Assembly (NCBI RefSeq): GCF_014236855.1
Contig: NZ_CP051261.1
Coordinates: 248,001-312,000, forward strand
Length of the DNA: 64,000 nt
Direction of reading: 5' to 3'
DNA from: Xanthomonas sp. SI
Lineage (GTDB): Bacteria > Pseudomonadota > Gammaproteobacteria > Xanthomonadales > Xanthomonadaceae
Under the pieces are notes generated by a model, which was not told the origin of the DNA, did no database searches, and worked only from the letters and a program-made list of their open reading frames with translations. Below are positions 51,184 to 59,524 of the stretch, in pieces. Each line of letters starts with the position of its first letter. The stretch's first letter is position 1. Made by a program: the position numbers and the translations under genes.

Positions 51184-54060
51184 ATGACCGTGTCGATCCG
51201 CCCCCGTGGGGCGCTGCTGGCCATCGCCCTGTCCACCGCGCTCGGCGCGCTGAGCTACGCGCCTCCGTCCAGTGCGGCCAGGCAGCCGGCTGCGGCGAAA
51301 GTGGACATCGCGTTCGAGCAGTTCACCCTGCCCAATGGCCTGCGCGTGGTGGTGCATACCGATCGCAAGGCGCCGATCGTGGCGGTCAATCTCTGGTACC
51401 ACGTCGGCGCCAAGGACGAGCCGGCCGGGCGCACCGGTTTCGCGCACCTGTTCGAACACCTGATGTTCCAGGGCAGCGAGAACCACAGCGGCGAATTCTT
51501 TGAACCGTTCAAGCAGGTCGGCGCCACCGACCAGAACGGCACCACCAACAGCGACCGCACCAACTATTTCGAGAACGTGCCGACCACCGCGCTGGACATG
51601 GCGCTGTGGATGGAGTCCGACCGCATGGGCCACCTCGTCGGCGCCATCGATCAGGCCGCGCTCGACGAGCAGCGCGGCGTGGTCCAGAACGAGAAGCGGC
51701 AGGGCGAGAACCAGCCCTACGGCCAGGCCTGGGACAAGCTGAGCCGCGCGCTGTACCCGAAGGGCCACCCGTACCACCACAGCGTGATCGGCTCGATGAA
51801 CGACCTCAACGCCGCCTCGCTGGCCGACGTGAAGCAGTGGTTCCGCACCTGGTACGGGCCGAACAACGCGGTACTGGTGCTGGCCGGCGACATCGACGTG
51901 GCCACCGCCAAAGAGAAGGTCGCCCGTTACTTCGGCGATATTCCGGCCGGGCCGAGCATGGCGCAGCCGCAGGTCGACGTGGCCCAGCACACCCAGTCCA
52001 CCCGCGAGACGATGACCGACAAGGTGCCGCAGGCGCGCATCTACCGCGTCTGGAACGTGGCCCAGACCGGCACCGAGGACATCGACCGCCTGCAGCTGCT
52101 GGCGCAGGTGCTGGGCGGCGCCAAGTCGTCGCGGCTGGACCGGCGCCTGGTGCACGAGGACAAGCTGGTCGACCAGATCAGCGCCGGCGCCTGGCCGTCG
52201 CAGCTGGGCTCCAGCTTCGGCATCATCGCCACGGTGAAGCAGGGCGTGGATCCGGCCAAGGTCGAGGCGGTGATCGACGAGGAACTGCGCAAGCTGCTCG
52301 ACAAGGGGCCGGACAAGGACGAGCTGCTGCGCGCCAAGACCGCGTTCCGCGCCGGCTTCGTGCGCGGCATCGAGCGCATCGGCGGGTTCGGCGGCAAGGC
52401 CGATGCGCTGGCCGAGTGCACGGTGTTCACCGGCGATCCGGGCTGCTTCCGCACCTCGTTGGCCACGATCGAGTCCACCCGCGCGCGCGATCTGAAGGCG
52501 GTGGGCCGCAAGTGGCTGGGCAAGGGCGACCACACCCTGGTGGTGGAGCCGGGCGAGCGCGTGGCGCTGGCCGAAGAGCCGGCCGTGCAGCCGGCGCCGC
52601 TGAATCCGCCGCCGGTCGATCCGAAGTACCGCGCGCTGCCCAGCGTCGTCGATCGCAGCGCCGGCCCGCCCAAGACCACCCAGTTCCCGCAGCTGAAGTT
52701 CCCGGCGCTGCAGCGCGCCACGCTGAAGAACGGCACCCGGTTGATCCTGGCCGAGCGCCACGACGTGCCGGTGGTGCAGTTCAGCTACGAATTCCCGGGC
52801 GGCTTCAGTGCCGACCAGGGGCGCAAGTCGGGCACCGCCAACTTCACCATGGGCATGCTCGACGAAGGCGCCGGCACCTACGACTCGCTGGGCTTCGCCG
52901 ATGCCGCCGACACCCTGGGCGCCACGCTCAGCGCCGGCGCCTCGCTGGACGGCAGCAGCGCCTACTTGTCCGCATTGAAAGAGAACCTGGCGCCGTCGCT
53001 GGCGCTGTACGCCGACATGCTGCGGCGCCCGCGCTTCGAGCAGAAGGAGATCGAGCGGATCAAGGCGAGCTGGATCGCCGGCATCCGCCAGGAGAAGGCG
53101 CAGCCCAACGCGGTGGCGATGCGGGTGCTGCCGCCGCTGCTGTACGGCGCCGGCCATCCGTATGCGATCCCGTTCAGCGGCAGCGGCACCGAGCCGGCGA
53201 TCGAGGCGCTGGAGCGCACCGACCTGGTGGACTTCCAGCGCGACTGGATCCGTCCCGAACAAGCCACCCTGATCGTGGTCGGCGACACCACCCTGGCCGA
53301 GGTGGTGCCGCTGCTGGACGCGCAGTTCGGCGACTGGAAGGGCGAGGGCGCGGCGCCGTCGCTGCAGGCGCCGGCGGCGGTGCCGCGTCCGAGCAAGTCG
53401 CGGGTGTACCTGATCGACCAGCCCGGCGCGGTGCAGGCCAACCTGTTCGCCGCCGAACTGGTGCCGCCGACCACCGATGCGTCCTCGATCCGGTTCGACA
53501 CCGCCAACGGCGTGCTCGGCGGCGACTTCACCTCGCGGCTGAACATGAACCTGCGCGAGAACAAGCACTGGTCGTACGGCGCGCGCAGTTCGGCCTCCAA
53601 CACCCTTGGCCAGCGCCCGTGGTCGGCCGCCGCGCCGGTGCAGATCGACAAGACCGCGCCGGCGCTGCAGGAGATGCAGAAGGAGATCAGCGTCTTCGCC
53701 AGCGGCAAGCTGCCGCCGACGGCGGAGGAAGTGGCGCGGATCCGCAACATCCAGACCCTGAGCCTGCCTGGCGCCTACGAGACCGCCAGTTCGGTGCTCG
53801 GTGCGATCGGCGGCATCGTCCGCTACGGGCGCCCCGACGACTACGTGTTCAAGCGCAAGGCCGAGATCGAGGCGATGACCCCGGCGCAGGTGGCGCAGGC
53901 CGCCGCGACTCTGGACGCGAACGCGCTGACCTGGGTGGTGGTGGGCGACCTGAAGCAGATCGAGCGCCCGGTACGCGCGCTGAAGCTGGGCGAAGTGACG
54001 GTGATCGACGCCGACGGCAAGCCGCAGGGCGCGGCCGCGCCGGTCGCGCCCAAGCGCTGA
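51184..54060 (+). CDS. M16-family zinc metallopeptidase, two-domain, exported
   Basis: 958 residues from ATG 51184 with AAAGGAAC upstream. A signal peptide (ALLAIALSTALGALSYAPPS) targets it to the periplasm. The first M16 domain has the inverted zinc motif HLFEH at about 89-93 (AHLFEHLMFQGSENHSGEFF) and the downstream Glu in ALDEQRGVVQNEK. The second M16-like half begins near residue 510 and lacks HxxEH, as in non-catalytic partner domains. It resembles pitrilysin/PqqL-like peptidases that clear peptides from the periplasm. A related inverted repeat follows the gene. Confidence 0.92.
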   Translation: MTVSIRPRGALLAIALSTALGALSYAPPSSAARQPAAAKVDIAFEQFTLPNGLRVVVHTDRKAPIVAVNLWYHVGAKDEPAGRTGFAHLFEHLMFQGSENHSGEFFEPFKQVGATDQNGTTNSDRTNYFENVPTTALDMALWMESDRMGHLVGAIDQAALDEQRGVVQNEKRQGENQPYGQAWDKLSRALYPKGHPYHHSVIGSMNDLNAASLADVKQWFRTWYGPNNAVLVLAGDIDVATAKEKVARYFGDIPAGPSMAQPQVDVAQHTQSTRETMTDKVPQARIYRVWNVAQTGTEDIDRLQLLAQVLGGAKSSRLDRRLVHEDKLVDQISAGAWPSQLGSSFGIIATVKQGVDPAKVEAVIDEELRKLLDKGPDKDELLRAKTAFRAGFVRGIERIGGFGGKADALAECTVFTGDPGCFRTSLATIESTRARDLKAVGRKWLGKGDHTLVVEPGERVALAEEPAVQPAPLNPPPVDPKYRALPSVVDRSAGPPKTTQFPQLKFPALQRATLKNGTRLILAERHDVPVVQFSYEFPGGFSADQGRKSGTANFTMGMLDEGAGTYDSLGFADAADTLGATLSAGASLDGSSAYLSALKENLAPSLALYADMLRRPRFEQKEIERIKASWIAGIRQEKAQPNAVAMRVLPPLLYGAGHPYAIPFSGSGTEPAIEALERTDLVDFQRDWIRPEQATLIVVGDTTLAEVVPLLDAQFGDWKGEGAAPSLQAPAAVPRPSKSRVYLIDQPGAVQANLFAAELVPPTTDASSIRFDTANGVLGGDFTSRLNMNLRENKHWSYGARSSASNTLGQRPWSAAAPVQIDKTAPALQEMQKEISVFASGKLPPTAEEVARIRNIQTLSLPGAYETASSVLGAIGGIVRYGRPDDYVFKRKAEIEAMTPAQVAQAAATLDANALTWVVVGDLKQIERPVRALKLGEVTVIDADGKPQGAAAPVAPKR

Positions 54061-54129
54061 GGCGGCCTGCGGCGCGGGGGGCGGATGAGGATATGGGCGG
54101 CGCCTGTGCGCCCAATTCAGCGCGACGCT

Positions 54130-54250
54130 TCGCGCCGTACCCTCACCCCAACCCCTCTCCCGATGGGAGAGGGGCTTAGGCTGTTCCCTTCTCCCATCGG
54201 GAGAAGGTGCCCCGAAGGGGCGGATGAGGGTCCGGGCGAAGCCCCGCACG
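54130..54250. repeat. Solitary inverted copy of the 143-bp repeat family
   Basis: CCCTCACCCCAACCCCTCTC, CGATGGGAGAGGGG and CTTCTCCCATCGGGAGAAGG show the same building blocks as 24149-24622 in opposite orientation, ending GCGGATGAGGGTCCGG. It lies between the peptidase and the lipoprotein gene. Confidence 0.8.
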
Positions 54251-54351
54251 AATCGGCTTCCATGCCTGCCAGCCACCAAATCCTCCAGCGTCATTGCCAA
54301 TTCAGCAATCTGCGGCACAATCCGGGTTCTCTCAACCTGCGGTCCCTCTCC

Positions 54352-54669
54352 ATGCGCCTACTGATCGCGTTGCTCCTGCTCGCCAGTCTCGCTGCCTGCA
54401 CCTGGGTGCCGATGGCGCCGGAAGGCAAGACCGTGCGCGTGCTGCCGCCAGGGCAGGCGCCGGCCGGCTGCGAGAAGCGGGGCGAGGTGGTGGTGTCGGT
54501 GAAGAGCAACGTGGGCTTCTACCAGCGCAACCCGCTGCGGGTGCGCGAGGAACTGGAGACCCTGGCGCGCAACGAGGCCCCCGGCGTCGGCGCGAATACC
54601 GTGCAGGCGATGGGCGAACCGGTCGACGGCGACCAACGCTACGCCGCCTATCAGTGCAGCGTTCGCTGA
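54352..54669 (+). CDS. DUF4156-family lipoprotein
   Basis: 105 residues from ATG 54352. Lipobox LASLAACT (Cys20), then VPMAPEGKTVRVLPPGQAPA, CEKRGEVVVSVKSNVGFYQR and LARNEAPGVGANTVQAMGEP, the DUF4156 pattern of small outer membrane-type lipoproteins. Function unknown. It precedes oleA by about 100 bases. Confidence 0.82.
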   Translation: MRLLIALLLLASLAACTWVPMAPEGKTVRVLPPGQAPAGCEKRGEVVVSVKSNVGFYQRNPLRVREELETLARNEAPGVGANTVQAMGEPVDGDQRYAAYQCSVR

Positions 54670-54771
54670 ACAGGTTAAGCCATACGCTCTGTTCCAGTTT
54701 GTTAAAGATGCGGTAAAACCGGGCAGCCGCTAGAATTGGCGCCCCTTCGCCTTATCCCGGCGTACATCTCG

Positions 54772-55788
54772 ATGCTCTTCAACAATGTCTCCATCGCGGG
54801 ACTGGCGCATATCGATGCGCCGCACACGCTGACTTCCAAGCAGATCAACGAACGCCTGCAGCCGACCTACGATCGCCTCGGCATCCGCACCGACGTGCTC
54901 GGCGACGTCGCCGGCATCCACGCGCGGCGCATGTGGGATGCGGACATGCAGGCATCCGATGCGGCCACCCTGGCGGCCCGCAAGGCGATGACCGACGCCG
55001 GCATCACCGCCGGCCAGGTCGGGCTGTTGGTCAATACCTCGGTCAGCCGCGACTACCTGGAACCGTCCACCGCCAGCATCGTCTCCGGCAACCTGGGCGT
55101 GGGCGAGGAATGCGTGACCTTCGACGTCGCCAATGCCTGCCTGGCCTTCATCAACGGCATGGACATCGCGGCGCGGATGATCGAGCGCGGCGAAGTCGAC
55201 TATGCGCTGGTGGTGGATGGCGAGACCGCCAACCTGGTGTACGAGAAGACCCTGGAGCGGATGACCTCCCCGGACGTGACCGCACAGGAATTCCGCGACG
55301 AGCTGGCCGCGCTGACCCTGGGCTGCGGCGCCGCGGCGATGGTGATGGCGCGCGCCGAGCTGGTTCCCGACGCCCCGCGCTACCGCGGCGGCGTGACCCG
55401 TTCGGCCACCGAGTGGAACACCCTGTGCCGGGGCAACCTGGACCGCATGGTCACCGATACCCGCATGCTGCTGATCGAAGGCCTCAAGCTGGCGCAGAAG
55501 ACCTTCATCGCCGCCATGCAGGCGCTGGGCTGGGCGGTGGACGAGCTGGACCAGTTCGTGATCCACCAGGTCAGCCTGCCGCACACCCAGGCCTTCATCA
55601 AGAACTTCGGCATCGACCCGAAGAAGGTGATGACCATCTTCGGCGAGCACGGCAACATCGGCCCGGCCAGCGTGCCGATCGTGCTGAGCAAGCTGCGCGA
55701 ACTGGGGCGGCTGAAGAAGGGCGACCGGATCGCGCTGATGGGCATCGGCTCGGGCCTGAACTGTTCGATGGCCGAGGTGGTCTGGTAG
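54772..55788 (+). CDS. oleA: OleA, long-chain acyl-CoA condensing thiolase
   Basis: 338 residues from ATG 54772 (MLFNNVSIAGLAHIDAPHTL), the start used by OleA of X. campestris. It does a head-to-head Claisen condensation of two fatty acyl-CoAs to a beta-keto acid, the first step of olefin biosynthesis. The nucleophile Cys123 is in DVANACLAFINGMD (Cys143 in the tagged crystal numbering of the Xanthomonas enzyme), the His is in VIHQVSLPHT and the Asn in EHGNIGPASVP. KAS-III/thiolase fold. First gene of the ole region; a fic gene stands between it and oleB. Confidence 0.96.
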   Translation: MLFNNVSIAGLAHIDAPHTLTSKQINERLQPTYDRLGIRTDVLGDVAGIHARRMWDADMQASDAATLAARKAMTDAGITAGQVGLLVNTSVSRDYLEPSTASIVSGNLGVGEECVTFDVANACLAFINGMDIAARMIERGEVDYALVVDGETANLVYEKTLERMTSPDVTAQEFRDELAALTLGCGAAAMVMARAELVPDAPRYRGGVTRSATEWNTLCRGNLDRMVTDTRMLLIEGLKLAQKTFIAAMQALGWAVDELDQFVIHQVSLPHTQAFIKNFGIDPKKVMTIFGEHGNIGPASVPIVLSKLRELGRLKKGDRIALMGIGSGLNCSMAEVVW

Positions 55789-55829
55789 GCGGAAGGCGTT
55801 TGTTGTGGGGCTCCATTGCGCCGAATAGG

Positions 55830-55880
55830 CCAATAATTTTCCTTGTCCGGCCCAATCTGGCGCTTTGGGAAAATTATTGG
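55830..55880. promoter_or_regulatory. 13-bp A+T-rich inverted repeat between oleA and fic
   Basis: CCAATAATTTTCC (55830-55842) and GGAAAATTATTGG (55868-55880), perfect, 25 bases apart, followed by TAGTTTTCTTTCT. It could be an operator for fic or a long-loop terminator of oleA. The base composition is unlike the surroundings. Confidence 0.6.
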
Positions 55881-55928
55881 TAGTTTTCTTTCTTAATGGC
55901 CGCATTCGGTGGCTGTAAGGAAAGCCCG

Positions 55929-57101
55929 ATGCCTCCCCGCCGTTCCACCGGCCATTATGTTTCCGGTTCGCTGGCCGGGAGTCGTTACCAGGCGTTCGTC
56001 CCTGATCCGCTGCCGCCTGTGCCGCCGCTGGATCTGGCCGCGCCGGAATTGATCGCTCGCAAGGAGCGGGCGGACCAGGCCCTGGGACGCCTGGATGGCA
56101 TCACCTTGATGCTGCCGGATCCGGAACTGTTCCTCTATCAATACGTGCGCAAGGAAGCGCTGCTGTCCTCGCAGATCGAGGGGACGCAGTCGTCGTTGTC
56201 GGACTTGTTGCTGTTCGAGTTGGACGAGGCGCCGGGCGTGCCGCTGGACGACGTGGAGGAGGTGTCCAACTACGTCGCCGCGCTGAACCACGGGCTCAAG
56301 CGTTTGCGCCAGGACGACTTCCCGCTGTCCTTGCGCTTGATCCGGGAAATGCACGCCTTGCTGTTGCGGGGTGGGCGCGGTGCCGGCAAGCGGCCCGGCG
56401 AATTCCGCGCGGGACAGGTATGGATCGGCGGCGCCTCGCCGGCGTTGGCGCACTTCGTGCCGCCGCCGCCCGAAGCCCTGGAGACGGTGCTGGGCGCATT
56501 CGAACGCTTCCTGCATGCGCCGGCCAGCGACGTGTCGCCGCTGGTCAAGGCCGCGTTGGCGCATGTGCAGTTCGAGACGATCCATCCTTTCAGCGACGGC
56601 AACGGCCGGCTGGGGCGGCTGCTGATCGCGTTGATCCTGTGCAATGAAGGCGTCTTGCGCGAACCAAGTCTGTATCTGAGCCTGTTCTTCAAGCGGCATC
56701 GCGCGCAGTACTACGAGCGCCTCAACGGCGTGCGCACCGAGGGTGACTGGGAAGGATGGCTGGGATTCTTCCTCGACGGCGTCGCGGATACGGCGCAGCA
56801 AGCGGTCAGCACGGCGCAGCGTTTGCTGGCGCTGTTGGCGCAAGATCGTGCGCGGATTGCCGGCCTGGGCACGCGTGCCGGCAATGTCGGACTGGTGTTC
56901 GAGCAGTTCGCGCGCAGGGTGCTGCTGGGCGTGCCGCAGGTGCAGCCGCATCTGGCGCTGAGCGCACCGACGATCCGCGCGGCCATCCGTACCCTGCAGG
57001 AACTGGCGATCGTCAACGAACTCACCGGCCAGCAGCGGCATCGCGTCTTCGCCTATCAGGCGTACCTGGACATCCTCAGCGAAGGCGCGCAGCCGCTATG
57101 A
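55929..57101 (+). CDS. Fic-domain protein (AMPylator, class II)
   Basis: 390 residues from ATG 55929, eight bases after GGAAAG; ATG 55896 lacks such a site. The Fic active-site loop HPFSDGNGRLGR begins at His219 and is complete. The inhibitory helix motif SSQIEGT at about residues 80-86 ((S/T)xxxE(G/N) type, with the Glu that blocks ATP) lies before it, so self-inhibition of the class II type is expected. A winged-helix-like C-terminus (PTIRAAIRTLQELAIVNELT) follows. Target protein unknown. It is not part of any known olefin gene set and is probably an insertion between oleA and oleB. Confidence 0.9.
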   Translation: MPPRRSTGHYVSGSLAGSRYQAFVPDPLPPVPPLDLAAPELIARKERADQALGRLDGITLMLPDPELFLYQYVRKEALLSSQIEGTQSSLSDLLLFELDEAPGVPLDDVEEVSNYVAALNHGLKRLRQDDFPLSLRLIREMHALLLRGGRGAGKRPGEFRAGQVWIGGASPALAHFVPPPPEALETVLGAFERFLHAPASDVSPLVKAALAHVQFETIHPFSDGNGRLGRLLIALILCNEGVLREPSLYLSLFFKRHRAQYYERLNGVRTEGDWEGWLGFFLDGVADTAQQAVSTAQRLLALLAQDRARIAGLGTRAGNVGLVFEQFARRVLLGVPQVQPHLALSAPTIRAAIRTLQELAIVNELTGQQRHRVFAYQAYLDILSEGAQPL

Positions 57102-57204
57102 ATGTGCCCGCGCCCACCTGTGCAGACATGCCATCTGCATGCCTTGCCCGCGATGCAGATGCACATGCTTCGCTTCATTTCCCACTTTCAATTGGTCGAC
57201 CCAT

Positions 57205-58110
57205 ATGAACTACCCCGGCTACCCCTTCACCCCGCAGCGTTTCCAGGTCCGTCCGGGGCTGGCGATGTCCTACCTCGACGAAGGCCCGCGCGACGGCGAG
57301 GTGATCGTGATGCTGCACGGCAATCCGTCGTGGAGCTATCTATGGCGGCATCTGGTGAGCGGACTGTCGGACCGCTACCGCTGCATCGTGCCCGACCATA
57401 TCGGCATGGGCCTGTCGGACAAGCCGGACGATGCGCCGGGCGCGCAGCCGGGCTACGACTACACCTTGCAGTCGCGCGTGGACGATCTCGACGCGCTGCT
57501 GCGGCACCTGGGCATCGACGGGCCGGTGACGCTGGCGGTGCACGACTGGGGCGGCATGATCGGCTTCGGCTGGGCGCTGTCGCACCACGCGCAGGTCAAG
57601 CGGCTGGTGATCACCAACACCGCTGCGTTCCCGTTGCCGGCGGCCAAGCCGATGCCGTGGCAGATCGCGATGGGCCGGCACTGGCGTCCGGGCGAGTGGT
57701 TCATCCGCACCTTCAACGCGTTCTCCTCCGGCGCATCGTGGCTGGGCGTGTCGCGGCGCATGCCGGCCGACGTGCGCCGCGCCTACGTGGCGCCGTACGA
57801 CAGTTGGGCCAACCGCATTTCCACGATCCGCTTCATGCAGGACATCCCGCTGTCGCCGGCCGACAAGGCCTGGTCGCTGCTGGAACGTTCGGCGCAGGCG
57901 TTGCCGTCGTTCGCCGACCGCCCGGCGTTCATCGCCTGGGGCCTGCGCGACATCTGCTTCGACCATCACTTCCTGGCCGGTTTCCGCCAGGCGCTGCCGC
58001 AGGCTGAGGTGATGACGTTCGAGGACGCCAACCACTACGTGCTCGAAGACAAGCACGAGGTGTTGGTGCCGGCGATCCGCACCTTTCTGGACACGCATCC
58101 GCTGGGCTGA
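57205..58110 (+). CDS. oleB: OleB, beta-lactone decarboxylase
   Basis: 301 residues from ATG 57205 (MNYPGYPFTPQRFQVRPGLA). Alpha/beta-hydrolase of the haloalkane dehalogenase type: LHGNPSWSYLWRHL oxyanion loop, nucleophile Asp114 in AVHDWGGMIG (as reported for X. campestris OleB), and the catalytic His in DANHYVLEDK. It converts the beta-lactone from OleC to a cis-olefin and CO2. In many bacteria oleB is next to oleC; here two small genes lie between. Confidence 0.93.
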   Translation: MNYPGYPFTPQRFQVRPGLAMSYLDEGPRDGEVIVMLHGNPSWSYLWRHLVSGLSDRYRCIVPDHIGMGLSDKPDDAPGAQPGYDYTLQSRVDDLDALLRHLGIDGPVTLAVHDWGGMIGFGWALSHHAQVKRLVITNTAAFPLPAAKPMPWQIAMGRHWRPGEWFIRTFNAFSSGASWLGVSRRMPADVRRAYVAPYDSWANRISTIRFMQDIPLSPADKAWSLLERSAQALPSFADRPAFIAWGLRDICFDHHFLAGFRQALPQAEVMTFEDANHYVLEDKHEVLVPAIRTFLDTHPLG

Positions 58111-58302
58111 CGGGCGATTGTCTGTGCGCATCGGCCCGGCAGCGGCGCGCATCGCGCTGAGGCGCGCCGTTGGCCGTGGCGCGCGTCGCAGCGGGAGCCG
58201 TCGCCGGCATGTTCGCGGAAACTGCAAACGATTGCCGCTCTGTAATAAACCGGTCCCTGTACAGTGCGGGCGATTCACGCAACCGCACCGGAGACAGACG
58301 AA

Positions 58303-58791
58303 GTGAGAGCGATCGCAATGTCGATGTTGTTGATGTCGATGAGCGCCACTGGCGCGCACGCGGAAGACCTGACGACCTCCCCCGACGGCAAGCGCCTGGC
58401 GGTCGGTTTCGGCCAGCCCACCTACAAGCAGGTGCTGCACTACCGGAAGATGTACGACAAGAAGCCGTTTCCGGATGCCGAGCTCTATTACTACAGCAAC
58501 GGCATGTACAAGCTCATCTCGCAAGGCGAGAACCACTACGGCGTGTATGTGCTGCAAGGCAGTTTCGACGACGAGAGCTATACCATCCGCTTCATTTCCC
58601 TGCCTTCCGAGGATTGGGGCAACAAGACCGCCTTCCACCAGTTGACCTTCGTCCGCGGCGAGGACAAGAACATCTTCATCCAGAACGCGATCGTCGACAC
58701 CGGCGAAGCCATCGCCCAGCAGAACGGCACCTACACCATGGAAAAGAACACCGTGACCAATCCGGTGTCGACCAAGTGGAAGGATCGCTGA
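58303..58791 (+). CDS. Exported conserved hypothetical protein
   Basis: 162 residues from GTG 58303, nine bases after GGAG. Signal peptide VRAIAMSMLLMSMSATGAHA. The mature part is aromatic-rich (VLHYRKMYDKKPFPDAELYY, GVYVLQGSFDDESYTIRFIS) with no recognised domain and no cysteines; it looks like a small beta-rich periplasmic protein. Located between oleB and oleC but divergently arranged with the YkgJ gene, so not an obvious part of the pathway. Confidence 0.65.
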   Translation: MRAIAMSMLLMSMSATGAHAEDLTTSPDGKRLAVGFGQPTYKQVLHYRKMYDKKPFPDAELYYYSNGMYKLISQGENHYGVYVLQGSFDDESYTIRFISLPSEDWGNKTAFHQLTFVRGEDKNIFIQNAIVDTGEAIAQQNGTYTMEKNTVTNPVSTKWKDR

Positions 58792-58934
58792 AGCGGGTTC
58801 GTGCTCGGCCGTGGCGTTGGCAGGCGGACGTCGCCAGCGTTATGGGCGCCCGGCACCGATGAGAGGGTGGTCATCGGACGACGGGATGTAATGCGCGCGG
58901 ACGGCGTTGCGCCGAGCGCGGCGGCACCGCGCAA

Positions 58935-59309
58935 TCAGGCGTCCGGAAGATTGCGCTCGGTCACGCCATCCCAGTCGTCCGCGGTCAACAATGGCAAACC
59001 ATGCGCCAGCCGCGACTTGTCGCACTGCGCGCTGCGCTCGCCGAACTCCAGCGAGGCGGGTACCGCGGCGCACACCGAGGGACGCCGGTCGTGGATCGTG
59101 CAGCGGCTGTAGCGGCCGATCTCGGCATCCAGCGCCACGCAGCGCGGCTGCGCCTGCGAGGTGCCGCGCATCACCCGTTCGTGGGTGCGCAACGGCTCGG
59201 TGAGCGCGAACGGGACCCTGCCGCCCAGCTCGGGATCGGCTTCGCTCCAGTGGAAGCTGACGCGGAAGTAGGCGCAGCAGGCGCCGCAGGTGAGGCAGGG
59301 ATGTGCCAT
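58935..59309 (-). CDS. YkgJ-type cysteine-cluster protein
   Basis: 124 residues from ATG 59309. The N-terminus MAHPCLTCGACCAYFRVSF and the later RCTIHDRRPSVCAAVPASLE give the CxxCxxCC...C...C signature of the YkgJ/zinc- or iron-chelating (DUF3769-like) family. The role is unknown; related proteins are annotated as flagellin lysine N-methylase-like. It faces oleC on the opposite strand with 215 bases between. Confidence 0.82.
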   Translation of the reverse strand: MAHPCLTCGACCAYFRVSFHWSEADPELGGRVPFALTEPLRTHERVMRGTSQAQPRCVALDAEIGRYSRCTIHDRRPSVCAAVPASLEFGERSAQCDKSRLAHGLPLLTADDWDGVTERNLPDA

Positions 59310-59524
59310 GGCAGCCGGGCCTTGCGCGGCAAACAACGTTGGGGGGCGCGGCATTCTGACCGAACCGACGCGCGCTGCAAGCGCTGCGGCGTTCAGGTGC
59401 ATGGCGCCGCCGCGCCGCTGGCGAACCGGGGTGCCAGCTGCCGAACCCACTCCTCGGGTCGCGGCACGTTGGACAAACGCATGCCGGTAAAGGCATGGCC
59501 GGCGCCATCGGCGATAATCGACCG

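Noticed and set aside
51169..54318. Open frame of over 1000 codons opposite the M16 peptidase
   Set aside because: The plus strand has the signal peptide, HxxEH motif and Shine-Dalgarno; the minus frame is His/Gln/Arg-rich low-complexity and has no motif.
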